Assembly: GCF_035046485.1 (NCBI RefSeq)
Contig: NC_085138.1
Location: forward strand, 5,641,409 to 5,705,408
Origin: Aedes albopictus
Lineage: Eukaryota > Arthropoda > Insecta > Diptera > Culicidae
Length of the DNA: 64,000 nt
Direction: 5' to 3'
How positions within the stretch are numbered: the first letter of the stretch is position 1; every line of letters begins with the position of its first letter. Positions 30,914 to 43,215 of this stretch are shown one piece after another. Made by a program: the position numbers and the translations under genes. A model generated the notes under the pieces. That model saw only the letters and a list, made by a program, of their open reading frames with translations, did not search any database and was not told the DNA's origin.

Positions 30914-33900
30914 TGGGTCATTCCACGCCAAGTGACCGACCGCTTGCAATCGACCATCACGGATTTGAACCAAATTTGGCTGAAACATTTGTTTAGATGG
31001 AAAAAGAAAAAATCCAAATTTTGGTGCCGATCGGACCACCCCTCGGCCCGTGGCAGCACCCCTCGTTTTGGCCGATATGAAAATTATCCTCTCTTTCTTT
31101 TATTTTTAACATTGAAACGATTGCACCTACACATTTTCGACCTTCGGCTTTTTTAAAGGAAATCGTTCAGGGAATCCAGAAAAAATATTATTTTTTGGTA
31201 CAGTGTTGCCAGTTATCATATTTTTCAATTTTAAAACTAAAAATCAATTTTTCTCAAAATACGCATATTTTTATTTTAGAAATGTTGATTCCATCGTGTT
31301 TATCAAACGTTTTTCTATCGAAAAAGCTTAACTTCCCAAAGTAATTTGCGTCGTTCCTGAGATATAGCGTTTTTAAGAAAAAATATTCATTTTTTTTTTC
31401 ATATAAAGTATCATATAAAATCAGGTGCAGTTTATAAATTCCGTAAAAAAAACATTGTTCGATGCCATATAATCACGTTTTGTGCTGATTTGAACAATAT
31501 CGAATATAAAAAGGATTAAAGAAATGGTGACAGTGTTGCCAGTTTACCTTTTAAATTATACCATGAAACCTAGCCTTCAAGTGTTTGACAATGTACAGGT
31601 TATTCTGAAAATGCGCACCATGTGTGTTGCAAGATGTGTGAACAGGATAAAAACAATACACATCTTCTCTAACGACCCTGCTGTTGACCTTTTCTTCACA
31701 GACAAACAGACGTAACACCTAGAAAAATTTTCGCGAAAATCTATCGCCTAGTTCACACTAGGTGAAACGTCCACCGCTTAGAAAAATGATGTGCACCCCT
31801 CTGGTTGTGAAAGCTACAACTATAAAGGTTTAAAAAGATCGTTAAAACCGTGGTCGTTGGATTTTTTCCAATGTTACGTCTGTTTGTCTGTTTTTTCTTG
31901 TTTATGGTCCTATCTGACAAAATGACCCGATAATTGACAGTTATTGTTAGTTTGATAGTTAGCAATAAAAAAATTGGTTTATTGGAAAAGATGAGGATAA
32001 TTTGTTAAAATATAAAATGTATCTATTGAGAAATGCATTTCAATTGTCATTTTATTCATTTCAACGATGTTGTAGATGGAAGTGTTGCCACACATGTCAT
32101 TTTTATTGTAAACATCTAATTTACACAAAAGCTTTCGTAAACAGATAACACCAAATAAAAACAAATGATTTCTGTTTTTATACATAACGAGCACATTTGG
32201 CAACACTGCATGAGTATGAGCATAGATGGCAACACAATTCATAATTGCTACTCCATGGTTAATCGCAGCGAACGATTGTCGCTTTAGTTTGTGTGTTTGC
32301 TTATCAGCGACGACAGCAGCCACTTCGATAACTCACCAGCATTCTTCGCAATTCGCCATTCATTCATTCGCTTGCGATCAAAACTGCGACGAACGACAAC
32401 GAATATCCATGTCAAGCAACTTGCGCATGGCTTTCCACTGGTGATGGGGTTACGTGCTTGATCACGACAATCCGTTTGCTGCATCTTCTCGATTCGATTC
32501 AGCAAAAAGGAGTGAATATGAATGGAGTGAGGCGAATATACCGATCCTTAATATGATACTTTACATTGTCGATCTGGGAGTCATCTATAATTGATCGAAC
32601 AATCGATTTGATTCATCGGAATTAACATTCGCGTACAACCGATCTCTTTTCCATGCAAAAAAAGCCAAAGAAAAGTAGTCTCTAGGGAGCAAACGCCACT
32701 AATCCATTTCACTCAGAAATTTTTGTTCATTCTTCGCCACGAATAACAAATTAAAACTCATACCATATGCAATCACATCAATAGACAACACAATACTCAA
32801 CACTGTTCTTCACTTCTCTGCCTGGGACAATAAAAGACATGATCTATTATTCGGCAATCCAGTAAGAGTAAACGCAATACCCGCACCTATTGTTTGCGTT
32901 TCCGCTAAATACTAGCATACTTGGCAACACTGCCGTAAAAATCAATCATAAGATATTTTTACAGGGATTTTTATAAGGAGTTGGACCTTCGAATATAAAC
33001 TAAAAATACTGAAGTCTGAGCTACCAGTTGCGCGACGATGCGTAGTATCTAATATTATCTAATTCCAAAGGATATCATACTTTATATTTTATCATATTCC
33101 ATATTATCAGGTTCAGCTTCTGAAATTAGCTGTGGGTCATTGAATGTAGTTATATCGAAATTACATTTTCAGCACTGTTGCTTATAAATACACTCATCAA
33201 ATGTTTTCCTGAATATATTTTACGTCGATGTTGCCAAATGTACTAAACCTAAATAAAAAAATACTTTTGGCTTGATAATTAGATTTTATACTAATGTTCT
33301 AGTAAAATTAAGATTTCTACAATAAATATTACATATTTGACAGCACTTCTGTTCAGATAATGTTAAAATATATGAAATTTGTTTAGAATTGATGATCTCA
33401 ATCTCAGATACATTTTTTTAGTTCAACAGGTTATGCTAGTCCATTACGATAGACTCATAATTGATGAACTGGCAACACTGTAACATTTTTTTTAATCCTT
33501 TTTATACTTGATATTTTTCAAATCAACACAAAACGTCTTTGTATGGCATCGAACAATTTTTTTTTGCGAAATTCATAAACTGCACCTGATTTTATATGAA
33601 AAAAAATGAATATTTTTTCTTAAAAACGCTATATCTCAGGAACGACGCAAATCACTTTGCGAAGTTAAGCTTTTTCGATAGAAAAACGTCTGATAAACAC
33701 GATGGAATCAAAATTTTTAAAATCAAAATATACGTATTTTGAGAAAAATCGATTTTTAGTTTTAAAATTGAAAAATATGATAACTGGCAACACTGTACCA
33801 AAAAAATAATATTTTTTCTGGATTCCCTGAACGATTTCCTTTAAAAAAGCCGAAGGTCGAAAATGTGTAGGTGCAATCGTTTCAATGATAAAAATAAAAG

Positions 33901-34093
33901 AAAGAGAGGATAATTTTCATATCGGCCAAAACGAGGGGTGCTGCCACGGGCCGAGGGGTGATCCGATCGACACCAAAATTTGGATTTTTTCTTTTTCCAT
34001 CTAAACAAATGTTTCAACCAAATTTGGTTCAAATCCGTGATGGTCGGTTGCAAGTTTTCACATTTTCTCGGTCACTTCATATGGAATGACCCA
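30914..34093. mobile_element. 3180-bp foldback element (TGGGTCATTCCA ends) with 630-bp TIRs
   Basis: The TIRs at about 30914-31551 and 33468-34093 are near-identical inverted repeats, including TCGGCCCGTGGCAGCACCCC. TA lies on both sides (30912-30913 and 34094-34095). Excising the element plus one TA restores the left TIR of the surrounding element. The 1.9-kb core has no transposase but carries a further MITE (31697-31891) and many GTGTTGCCA motifs. Confidence 0.8.
31697..31891. mobile_element. MITE of the CACAGACAAACAGACGT family (inside the foldback core)
   Basis: The inverted ends are (C)ACAGACAAACAGACGTAACA over about 20 bp. The 195-bp body is non-coding. Relatives lie near 43513, 47470, 48414 and 56314-56562. 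Confidence 0.65.
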
Positions 34094-35556
34094 TATACAC
34101 TGAAACAAAAACGAGAGTAAAACCCTTCAAATGTCATTTTTTGCCTAGACATTCGTTTAGCCGAATTGTACAATTTTTAGAATTCCATAACAAAAAACTA
34201 TAAAATTTCGAGAAATATCCAACAAAATCATTTTGTATGGTGATCTGCATTATGGATCGACTTGTAAATCATGAATTAGATCGTTTTTGGAAGTGTTGCC
34301 ATAATAATTTTGCATGCATCTCATATAAATATGTCATAATATTGTTAATGTTTCCAAATTGAGATTTCATGTAGTTATTTTTATCGGAAGTGTTTCAAAA
34401 GAATCCAAAAAAAGTTTCATGACCAAAGCAGGTTGAAAATTTACGAAAAATAATGTTTTTAACAGAAAAAACTGCCTCAAACCATAAAAAGTTCGTATTT
34501 ATGTATTGTTTTGATGAAATATGATGGTTTCACTTGCATAAATCACAGCGTTTACTACTATTACGTCTTCTAATTGCTCCCAATATCTTCTAGACTGTAT
34601 TCTGGCTGAAATAACATACATTCGACGGCTCATATTTCGAGAAATGGCACCGAAAGCATTCAAATTTCTAGCATGCACTACTTGTTTCATAATTTAGACA
34701 TTCTTTTCAAATAAATCATGTTAAAAATGAATGTGGTTCACTACTAAGACTCATTTATAATATATTTCTTCAGATTGAATGAAATAAGCCAATTGTTTGA
34801 CCATATCTTGCATTTTTGTATGAGCTTCTACTTTTATATAAACAGGGTACAAAAAATCTGACACTTCTTGCAATTCTTTCACTTTGCAGACTTCTAACTC
34901 ATTTAGTAATGCTAGTATCAAACAGGTATACTCCACAGGCATTAGGGCACGTCTTTATTTCAATGCAGAACTATTTATTTTAGCTTTTATCAATCCCATT
35001 TTAAAGTTTAACCAACCAAAAATCGATATACTTATTTTTTTCATGACATTTTATGCAATAATTTGAACATTTCTAACAAATATTCTGTGCCATATTTTCA
35101 AAACTGCTAATCTAGCTTACGTTTGAGTGTTTACAGAAATCATTTTTCTTAAATAAATTTGTTTATCGTATCTTCTCCTTATCGGGACATTTTTTTATAA
35201 TATTTCTCTGAATTTCACAAATAAATAAACTTATACGGTCAATTATCCTGCTAACACGCCATAAACTAAATGCCTTGGAGTATATCCTCGAAATATACTC
35301 ACGAAATTGCAAAAAATCTATTAAAAACCAATTTTTCATTTACCTCGGCTAAACGAATGTCTAGGCCAAAAATGGCATTTGAAGGGTTTTTACCCTCGTT
35401 TTTGTTTCAGTGTATATGTAAGTGTGATGTATCACATTTTTATAAAACAGTACTAGATATACTATCACTACGATAAAAAAGTTTTATCATAAAATCTTTT
35501 GTATGAGTTTCCTGACACTTTTTTTGGTTTCGGCTAAACAAATGTCTATCACTGTA

Positions 35557-36557
35557 GGTTACCTGGAAACTGCCAACAGTTTATAAAATTGCGTACATTT
35601 TGAAGTGTTTCTTGGGCAACTTCGATGAGAAATTGAAACTGAAATAATAAAGCCAGAAAACCGGTTTTTCTTGAATCACCCTAAGCTAATTCAGTAGAAT
35701 ATCTCTAGATCGGTCAATTTTAAAGCTACAAAAAAACTGGGTTCAGCAAACTTGCTCAAAATTGATAGATCTACAATAGCTATTGTTGTAAATAAAATGT
35801 TTGGTTTTCAATTTCTTAGAAAATATGGACCACCCTAATTTTCATATAAATTGGAAAGAGGGCCTTATTATGAGGAACAACTTTGTAGACCATATTTGTA
35901 TAAAAATCATTTGATGGCGCTAAATGCATCTTTCCTCGTAGATCTGGTTCGTGGACCACTGTGCATCGGTTAAAATAGAAAATTGTCTTCTCCACTAAAT
36001 TTTGAACCTTCAAACTAAAATATCGCGTCAAAACTTCACAACTATTTGACTGTTAACATTCAAATTAAATTTGGGATTACCCGTTCAACTCCTGAAGATA
36101 GACAATTTTCTTTGTTTTAAATGAATTATTCAGCAATAAATTAATTTTTCATTGAAGAAATTAAAATTTTTAAACTCATGACAATAGAAGTTTAAAGAAA
36201 AAAAATCAAGCTTTGGAAAGTTACTAGTACTGTTGAAATTAATCTAACTTTCTATAAAAAATTAACAGCTAGGGTCTGATCTAAGTTGAAGGGGGGTTGG
36301 CAGGGCTCCTGGTCCAAACATTTTAGGGTCCCTCACAAAAACCGTTTATGCTTGCTAAACTTCAACTTTATGTTTTATTTTGCTCAAGTACTGTTAAAAA
36401 ACAAAGAAAAACTTTTTTGCTCATCGCATTTGTACCTTCGAGGGGCCTCCACATTCGCTGCGGCTCCGGACCCCCACAAATCCGGGCCTGTGAACAGTCC
36501 ACACTAAACTCTGGAGATCTATGAACTTAATATGGTAGGAAGTTTATATTGTAATTA
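35557..36557. other. no recognised feature
   Basis: AT-rich, with a short GC-rich patch at 36280-36500 whose frame (36286-36507) shows no recognisable domain. Confidence 0.4.
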
Positions 36558-36727
36558 CAGTCAGGTTTTTTTTTACGCGGGGGATACGTACCGCGTGAAA
36601 AAAACTCAGTTCAAAATTCAAAAACCGCGTAAAAAAGTCTCACCATTTCTCGACGAATCATGCAAAAATTGATGATTTTTTTTGTATGGAGTTTTCCTTT
36701 ACGCGGCTGCGTAAAAAAACCTGGCTG
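36558..36727. mobile_element. 170-bp TA-flanked MITE (CAGTCAGG/CAGCCAGG ends)
   Basis: The inverted ends read CAG(T/C)CAGGTTTTTTT followed by ACGCGG-type sequence. TA lies at 36556-36557 and 36728-36729. No coding capacity. Confidence 0.75.
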
Positions 36728-36893
36728 TATAACAATAAATTTTATTATTATCGTACTTATAACGACTTGTGGATGTTCCTTGCATGGGATCTCCAGTTAG
36801 CCTATAGTGGTTAAGACTATGGATCGCCAATCCGGAGACGGTGGATTCGATGCCCGTTCTGGCCTTGAACATTTTCTCGACTCCCTGGGCATA

Positions 36894-38032
36894 AGGAGTG
36901 TATCGGAAAGTAGTTGAAAATGTTCAGGATGCTCTATCTCGAAGCTGGGTTGGTCTTTTCATTCCGGTTCTTCTATGAAATCTTCACAATATAGTTAAGT
37001 TTCGAACAGCTTGGAAAAAATTGGAAAATGTTTAGTATTATTGAAAATATGGTTAAATGAAAACACCTCACTAAATAAAAATCTGCACAAATAGGCTGAC
37101 CATCCGTCCCGTATTTAACGGGACAACAAAATTTTCAAACGCTCGTCTCTGGAGCATAGTTAACGTTTTTAACTTAATGTTTCGTTCTTTCTAGCTGAAA
37201 TAGCATTATTTACATCATGCAGTTCTGTTTTTGGACATTGATTTTATTTTTGTTTAGTTTCCGGAATGTGTCCCGTATTTAAACGGGACAAATCTGGTCA
37301 GCCTACACAAAATGCAATTTTGTTAAGATTTTTCAACATGTCAAAAATCTGTAGTGAATAAATATTGATGCTTGTTAACAGTTATGTACACATAACATAT
37401 CATTCAACACCGACTTTCAAAATTCATATTTTCGATAGAAAAATCTCTTATATCTACAAAATTCCATTCCAAAAAACGTCTACTTTTTGGTCAAACTTTG
37501 AAGCTCTGCTTTTAATATCTTAAAATTCCATTTTTTGCTCTAACTTACTCGTCCATAAATTAAAAAAAAATACCATATTTAAAAAAATCTAATTTTTCAG
37601 TTTATGTATTTTTTATTTGCGTAAACATGATTTGAAGGAGCATAGAAAAAAGGGGTTCCTCAAAAATGGCTTTTTTTCATTTTTAAGAATTGAGCTTAAA
37701 TGCAGTGGAGATTTTTCTTGAATAAAATAATTTGCCTATATCATGAGGATTCTAGAGCTATATTTGCACAAAAAAGTTATTAATTTTCGAACATTATCGA
37801 ACTTTTTTCTCAATTTCAATTTTTAAGAAGGTGTGCAAAAATTAAAAAAACATGTCTTCAGTAATCTAGGTTTGAAACCCAGTTAAAATAACATTTTTAG
37901 AAAATCATAAAAGCCATTTCTATTTATTATAGGATTTATACAGTATCTCCAAAAAGAAAATTACTTAAAAGTTGTATTAAACTATTTTTGAGGCAATTGT
38001 AAACATTTTCAACTACTTTACGACACACTCCT
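36894..38032. mobile_element. 1139-bp TIR element inserted in a SINE
   Basis: The inverted ends are AGGAGTGTRTCGKAAAGTAG, continuing to GTTGAAAATGTTTA. TA is duplicated at 36892-36893 and 38033-38034. No transposase is encoded. A smaller MITE (37094-37303) sits inside, making three insertion layers. Confidence 0.8.
37094..37303. mobile_element. 210-bp MITE (GGCTGACCA ends) nested in a TIR element
   Basis: The inverted ends GGCTGACCA and subterminal GTCCCGTATTTAA(A)CGGGACA match on both sides. TA lies at 37092-37093 and 37304-37305. It is non-coding. Confidence 0.75.
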
Positions 38033-38328
38033 TAGTGCATCATTGTCTTTGCCTCACAATATACAATAATTCATACAATGGCAGGCAAAATAAGTCCTTT
38101 AATTAACAACTGTGGAAGTGCTAAAAAAAATACTAAATTGAAGAGATGCAATCCAAGTTCCAGTGGAAACGTAGAGCCATACAGAAGAAGAAGAAGCATG
38201 GAGTTACAGTTTTGTCGCCGGTTGATCAATTTAACCCGCTGATCAATTTGACTCCGGCTAATGGTATTGAGAAAAACGTTATATTTAACTATTTCAAGTT
38301 TTAAACTGATTTAAGTATTTAAATATCG

Positions 38329-38988
38329 AGAATCGCGCTACAATATTCGTTGGTCAGTCGGTTTTCTCGATAGGGCGATGGAAGTGCGAGTGAAAAATCC
38401 GGGATCAGAATCGCGCTACAATATTCGTTGGTCAGTCGGTTTTCTCGGTAGGGCGATGGAAGTGCGAGTGAAAAATCCGGGTTCAGAATCGCGCTACAAT
38501 AATCGTAGATCAGTCGGTTTCCACGGTAGGGCGATGGAAACGCGAGCACGAAATCCGGGATCAGTGGTCATCGTGATCAAATAAATCATAATCGTGATGA
38601 AGACCGCGACGTGTATTTCCATATAACTAGTGGATCATATCACCTAACAGAGGTGGCTCCTAGATCCACACCTTACCCTACCCTACTAACCACCATTCCT
38701 TCCCGTGACAACTGTGGGGATGCTGTGGATTCCACGGTTTCTAGTAGCAACGGTTGTCGAACTAACATTCCTTCCCTTTCCTGATGACCGTAAGGACGTG
38801 GCCAGCGCCGTTATTGACTTTAAATAGCTGAACTCTCGAATTGTGCACATTGAGAATGGTTAGCTAGTCCCAAGCTTTCACATTCATTGGCTCTCTGTGC
38901 AACTTCGATTGTTCTGGTCAATCACGGAGTAGCAACTACGATGTGTACGGTTATCTTTGCTTTACTTTGCTTTGCTTTGCTTGATTTT
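38329..38988 (+). mobile_element. 660-bp retroelement with 78-bp repeats and (CTTTG)n tail
   Basis: The insertion is bounded by AGTATTTAAATATCG at 38314-38328 and 38989-39003, a 15-bp target duplication. It starts with three 78-bp tandem units (38330-38563) and continues with a unique part containing TCTAGTAGCAACGG and GACCGTAAGGACGTGGCC. It ends in CTTTG pentamers (about 38954-38982). Long target duplications and simple-repeat tails are typical of some non-LTR elements or SINEs. I infer a 5'-truncated or non-autonomous non-LTR insertion. The 26-codon unit length keeps both strands open but does not suggest a real protein. Confidence 0.75.
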
Positions 38989-39003
38989 AGTATTTAAATA
39001 TCG

Positions 39004-40588
39004 GCCAATAGTATTTGTTCATACAACAAGCATGAGGTGCATTTTAGGGATCAAGAAACTCGTGAAGTCAAAATTGCATGATTTATCAAAGTGTGGGGCA
39101 TCCTAAAAGTGTTAGGACAAGGCGCGGTAGTGAAGTGTAAATAAATTGTGTAATACTGAGAAACACGTGCTCTTTTCTGTAAACATCACAAAACAGCAAA
39201 ACGTTAAACATAAAGATCGTAAAAGTGGGCGATTTCGTGGAAGATCGCCAACAAACGACTGTATACGGGACAAAGTGGAAAACCAAACGTCCGTTGAAGA
39301 TGGCCAAAAACCATCGCGGATAGAGCTTTACATAAGCCCGACTTTGGTACAAAGTGGAAATGCTGCCAATAATGACTATTTACACCTTTGAATGAATGAA
39401 GAAAAACCTGAATGGGGTACTAAATGGAGGAGGTAAAGAAATCTTGGAAAGAAGTTACTGAATGGAAATCAAAATATACATTGAAGTTTCCCATTAAATG
39501 TATAAAATATAGTTTTTGTTGGTTAGATTACAAACATGTTATAATGAATATATAGCGTACTAAAAAAATATGAATTACCTATGATCACCAAACTAAGTCA
39601 GTTCAACAGAGTAATGTTTTATTTAATACGTATTAAACTGTATGTTACTGACGTTTACTATGACATAATAACATATAAGTTTCAAAATCGCGATAAACGC
39701 TGACTTCGTGTCGAAAAGTCTAGCGTTCCCACGATAAAACAATTTTGTTTTATATTCCTCTGAATCACGCCGAACTGTTTTGAAGAAAACTATAAAGATG
39801 ACTGATTATAAAATGATCTCAATACATAATAATCGTCTCATGCTTGAATCATAATGACGTAAGAAAATGTAATAATCACACCAAATGATTGACCATGGAA
39901 TCCAATGAGCCAAATCGTCATATATGGATAAATGTATTTATATATGCACTTATTGCAAACCGTATTGTATCACAGTAAAAGGATAGACTTATCGGTATTC
40001 ACTTAGCTGCTTTCTCCACGGATAAGCAAACATGCGTGTTGTGGTAAATAGTCATCGGTTGTGAAACGTACTTGAATACATATAGCTAAGCGACTCTCCC
40101 TCTCTCTGTGGGGAGACGAGAGAAAGGTATGAAATTATGGACACAAAGTCGAAAATTGAAAAAGAAAACTCTTTTGCCGACAAAAAGAGCACAGACCGAC
40201 TTATGCATGTATCCCTTGACTTGGAACAAGAGAGGTGAATGCATACGAGATCTAACATCCGCTCAAGACTTATAGCTCCGGGCTGGCTGGTGAGAGACAC
40301 TGTGAAGGAAATAAGAAAAGAACGGAATAGTCGATATTTGTAACACATTTTTTCTGAAGACGTTGAGCGAGTAACATCATTTCGGCACCTTCAACATCAC
40401 CAACAGTAGAAACAATATCCAGCGGGAGTGAGTGAGACGGAAAAGCTCGGTGAGATCACCGTGAGGTGTGGTACAACTGATCCAAACGGACGACGGAGCT
40501 GCAGAGCGGGGGAAAGAAAGTAGCCGAACAACAAAAATCACTTCCATCATACAAAGTTTTCATTAAGAGTCAAAGAAGTGGAAAAAGT
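39004..40588. other. intergenic DNA; weak coding candidate at 39146-39391
   Basis: The frame 39146-39391 (plus) begins at GTG and contains a compositionally normal peptide (SGRFRGRSPTNDCIRD and onward) that ends at TGA. It lacks an internal ATG and a confident splice context. I do not call it a gene. The rest has no recognisable feature. Confidence 0.3.
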
Positions 40589-40626
40589 TCAGTCAGTCGC
40601 GCAGAGTGATCGGACGAAGAAAGTCG
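40589..40626 (+). promoter_or_regulatory. candidate Inr + DPE core promoter
   Basis: TTCAGTCAGTC contains two overlapping TCAGTC initiators. Taking A40595 as +1, AGTCG lies at 40622-40626, exactly +28 to +32. It matches the insect downstream promoter element consensus RGWYV and continues TG. No TATA box is evident upstream. Confidence 0.4.
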
Positions 40627-40690
40627 TGTTTTTGTCTTCAGGAAAGAAACGTGCGTGTAGAACATTTAGTTCATCGGTAGATTAAGTAAA
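40595..40690 (+). other. candidate 5' untranslated first exon
   Basis: Starting at the candidate initiator, the sequence reaches a good donor, AAA|GTGAGT, near 40690. It has no long frame, as expected of a 5' UTR exon. The downstream partner is unknown. The nearest plus-strand coding gene with an AG directly upstream of its ATG is at 62281, but any link is speculative. Confidence 0.3.
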
Positions 40691-40699
40691 GTGAGTTTA

Positions 40700-41937
40700 A
40701 TCCGAGTTAATCAATGGGGGAATTACCTGATCTTCTTAATGGTTGGGTGAAGGATAATCAAGGACATTTATGAAGGATCAAAAGTGCTTCGCCAACATCA
40801 ATGGATAACGGCTTTATGAACTGTTGAGACCCAATATAATCAGACTGCCAACAAAAGTTAAACAGGGGATTCAACCTGTTAGTGGATAACGATCTTCACG
40901 CAGATAATATCGAAGGAAAAGAGTGATCAATTAATTATGGAAATGAGGAGAAATCGAATAGCAACTGGCTTAATGGATTGTATATAATTTATTAGTTACT
41001 CAACCATATACTGTTGCGTGATCTTCAAGTGATTTTCGTTTGCTTTTGGGGAACATCGTTCAAGTTTAGTGTGGCTAGCACTGGATTACAATCGATTATC
41101 GTTCCAGCAAAGAAAATTGGCGGATACAACAAGGCGTAAGCGTGGCTTACAAACTGGCATTGAATGGATGAAATAAATAAAAGTTGAACACAAACGAATA
41201 AACTGTGAAATTTGTAGAAGAATAATAAAAATGATTGAATTGTGCTAAAGCAGTTAGGTGTATTACAACTCTTGACCTCGAAAGATGTAATACGTAACCG
41301 TAATTGATAAACATCTTCCGATGCGTATAAGCGTTTCCGCTTGGAGAAGTGAACACAAGTGCAGCAAATCCATCTCCCTTGTATCGCGACTGCTAATAGA
41401 TCGGGTCTCTGCACGGTGGTGCTCCCAATTATTGCTAGAAACCTGTTTCTTTGGTGGTTCAATGACGCCAACCTATAAACTATAACTGCAATTTAGTACA
41501 GTTATATGTATTATCTCTTCATCCGTAGCCCCAATAGATTGATTAAATGCAAAAAAAAGTTATGCCACTTTCATCGGGTTGATTACGGACCTTGACTGTG
41601 TGTGGTGATGGAAAGTGAGCGTCCGGTTCATCACTATGTATACATAATGTCCGATTTCTTCGGATAGGATCAGGCGTCAACCCGAGCGGAACTTTCTCCT
41701 TTCGTTCATTAACTTTTTTTTCACTCCCCAGTCCCCACACTGTTTTCGAAATCAGATTCATATAAGCCAAAGAGGCATATAGTGATGTTAAAATTTGAAA
41801 CGCTGCTTTTCACATATTGTAGTGTTTGGACACTATAAAAAGTTGTTCTCAAATTGTAGAAAAAAATAAAACCATGCCTTTTTGACAACAAATGACATTA
41901 TTGTTTCATATTGAACAGCATAATTTGTCATCACATA
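40700..41937. other. no recognised feature
   Basis: Possibly intronic sequence after the candidate first exon. Minus frames at 41025-41471 and 41543-41770 have no recognisable domain. Confidence 0.35.
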
Positions 41938-42062
41938 CAGTGACCCCACAATTTATGAATCGGAAAAAATGACCACAGTTTATGGATCACTCCATTTGAT
42001 TAACATGGTGATTCATAAATAGTGTACAAAAAATAAGGTGATTCATCGGTGTGGGGTCACTG
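41938..42062. mobile_element. 125-bp TA-flanked MITE, mariner-like CAGTGACCCCACA ends
   Basis: The ends are CAGTGACCCCACA in inverted orientation. TA lies at 41936-41937 and 42063-42064. Internal GATTCAT motifs also pair. The CAGTG terminus plus TA is typical of Tc1/mariner derivatives. Confidence 0.75.
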
Positions 42063-42504
42063 TATTTGCTATTGTATTATATTTCGCTTTGAGATCTTTT
42101 TTCTTGCATTACAGCTGAAACATTTTAATTGAATTGAAAAAAAAATACATTCACAGATTCTTCAAATCTTAGGATATTATTTCATTCACGTGCGTACAGT
42201 GAGCAACCAAACCTTAAAGAAGACAACATTACAAAAGTGAAAACCAAGAAAGTGTGTTAAAAATCGGATTTAAGCAAAGGGCTTGTGTGAAATATTGCAT
42301 ACAGGCTTCATAGTGCATGGATTGAAACTTGTATTGACTTGTACTCACAGGACTCATGCCAAACTGAAAAATATGTAAAAGCTACGTCTTAGCATTACTT
42401 ATGAGCCGCTACGTTTTCGTAGAAAGACATGAGATAACTGTCAGCACGTAAATAGACCCGGATAAAACAATTTCTAAAGATTTATCTTTCCATTATATAA
42501 CTCA

Positions 42505-42762
42505 CATGCTTCTTATTCTTCTTCTTTATGGCTCTACGTTCACATTGGGACTTGACCTGCCTCACTTCAACTTAGTGGTCTTTGAGCACTTCCACAGTTA
42601 TTAATATAAGGGCTTTCTTTGCCTGCCATTCCAGGAATTGTACATTGTGTGGCAATTACAATGATACTCTATGCCCAGAGAGTCGAGAAAAATTTCCCGA
42701 CCGGAACGAGAATCGAACCCGCCGTTTCCGGATTGGCAATTGACCTTAACCACGAGCCCCAA
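42505..42762 (-). mobile_element. tRNA-derived SINE (second family), near full length
   Basis: Read on the minus strand: head GTGGTTAAGGTCAATTGCC, B box GGTTCGATTCT (one mismatch), CTCGACTCTCTGGGCATAG, TAATAACTGTGGAAGTGCTC, then a GAAGAAGAATAAGAAG-type tail. Coding capacity is absent. Confidence 0.7.
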
Positions 42763-43082
42763 CTCACAGGCATCGAATTTCAAAATTAAGCACCAGCAAA
42801 AATATGCATAATTAAGCCACATTATTGCTGATACTTCTGCATGTCTGTGAAATTTAAGCCTTTATTTGATGTAAATTTTGGACTCTGTTTTACCAATCGG
42901 TCTGATGTTTAGTTGTTTAAGAAAACATTTCATTCGAAATTCAAGTCTTTTTCCTAGGGTTGATTTTAAATGGTGCATGGTGCTTTTACAGAAGAATACA
43001 GGTTTGGGATAAATTGACGAATAAAAAATAATCGAATGACAGATGGTCGAATACATGTTTAGTTTTTTACTTTTTTTTTTAA

Positions 43083-43215
43083 CATATTTTTCCATGAAAT
43101 TTGGCCAAATGTCTACTCGTCCTTTTGTAATTCGACCAGCTGTAATTTGACCAACTGTCATTTGGCCAACTGTCATTCGGCCAATTGGTATACGACCAAC
43201 TGTCAGTTGGTCTTT
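43083..43215. repeat. short tandem repeats of CCAACTGTCATTTGG-type units
   Basis: At least six diverged units of about 17-18 bp (TTTGGCCAACTGTCA variants) occur in a row. The minus frame across them, with VGQMTVGQIT-like repeats, is a product of the repeat. Confidence 0.55.

Larger units (their letters stand above)
30764..35554. mobile_element. TIR element (about 1.6 kb) split by a 3.2-kb TIR element
   Basis: The outer ends CA(A/G)TGATAGACATT and TTTAGCCGA begin TIRs of about 215 bp. The right TIR (about 35340-35554) is continuous. The left TIR is in two parts (30764-30911 and 34096-34175), separated by the element at 30914-34093. Both arms include AAACTTTTTTATCGTAGTGA-type and ACTGAAACAAAAACGAG sequence. 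The right flank is TA; the left flank is not an exact TA. No transposase is encoded. The CAGTG end and TA suggest Tc1/mariner affinity. Confidence 0.75.
36796..38197 (+). mobile_element. tRNA-derived SINE (second family) split by a TIR element
   Basis: The tRNA-like head (AGTGGTTAAGACTATGGATC) and the CGACTCCCTGGGCATA block lie at 36796-36893. The rest (GTGCATCATTG, the AACTGTGGAAGTGCT block, and a GAAGAAGAAG tail) continues at 38035-38197. The gap is exactly the TIR element at 36894-38032 plus its TA duplication. Confidence 0.75.

Noticed and set aside
38319..38584. Repeat peptides on both strands in 38319-38584
   Set aside because: They result from 78-bp units (26 codons), which keep any open frame open. 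There is no other sign of coding.
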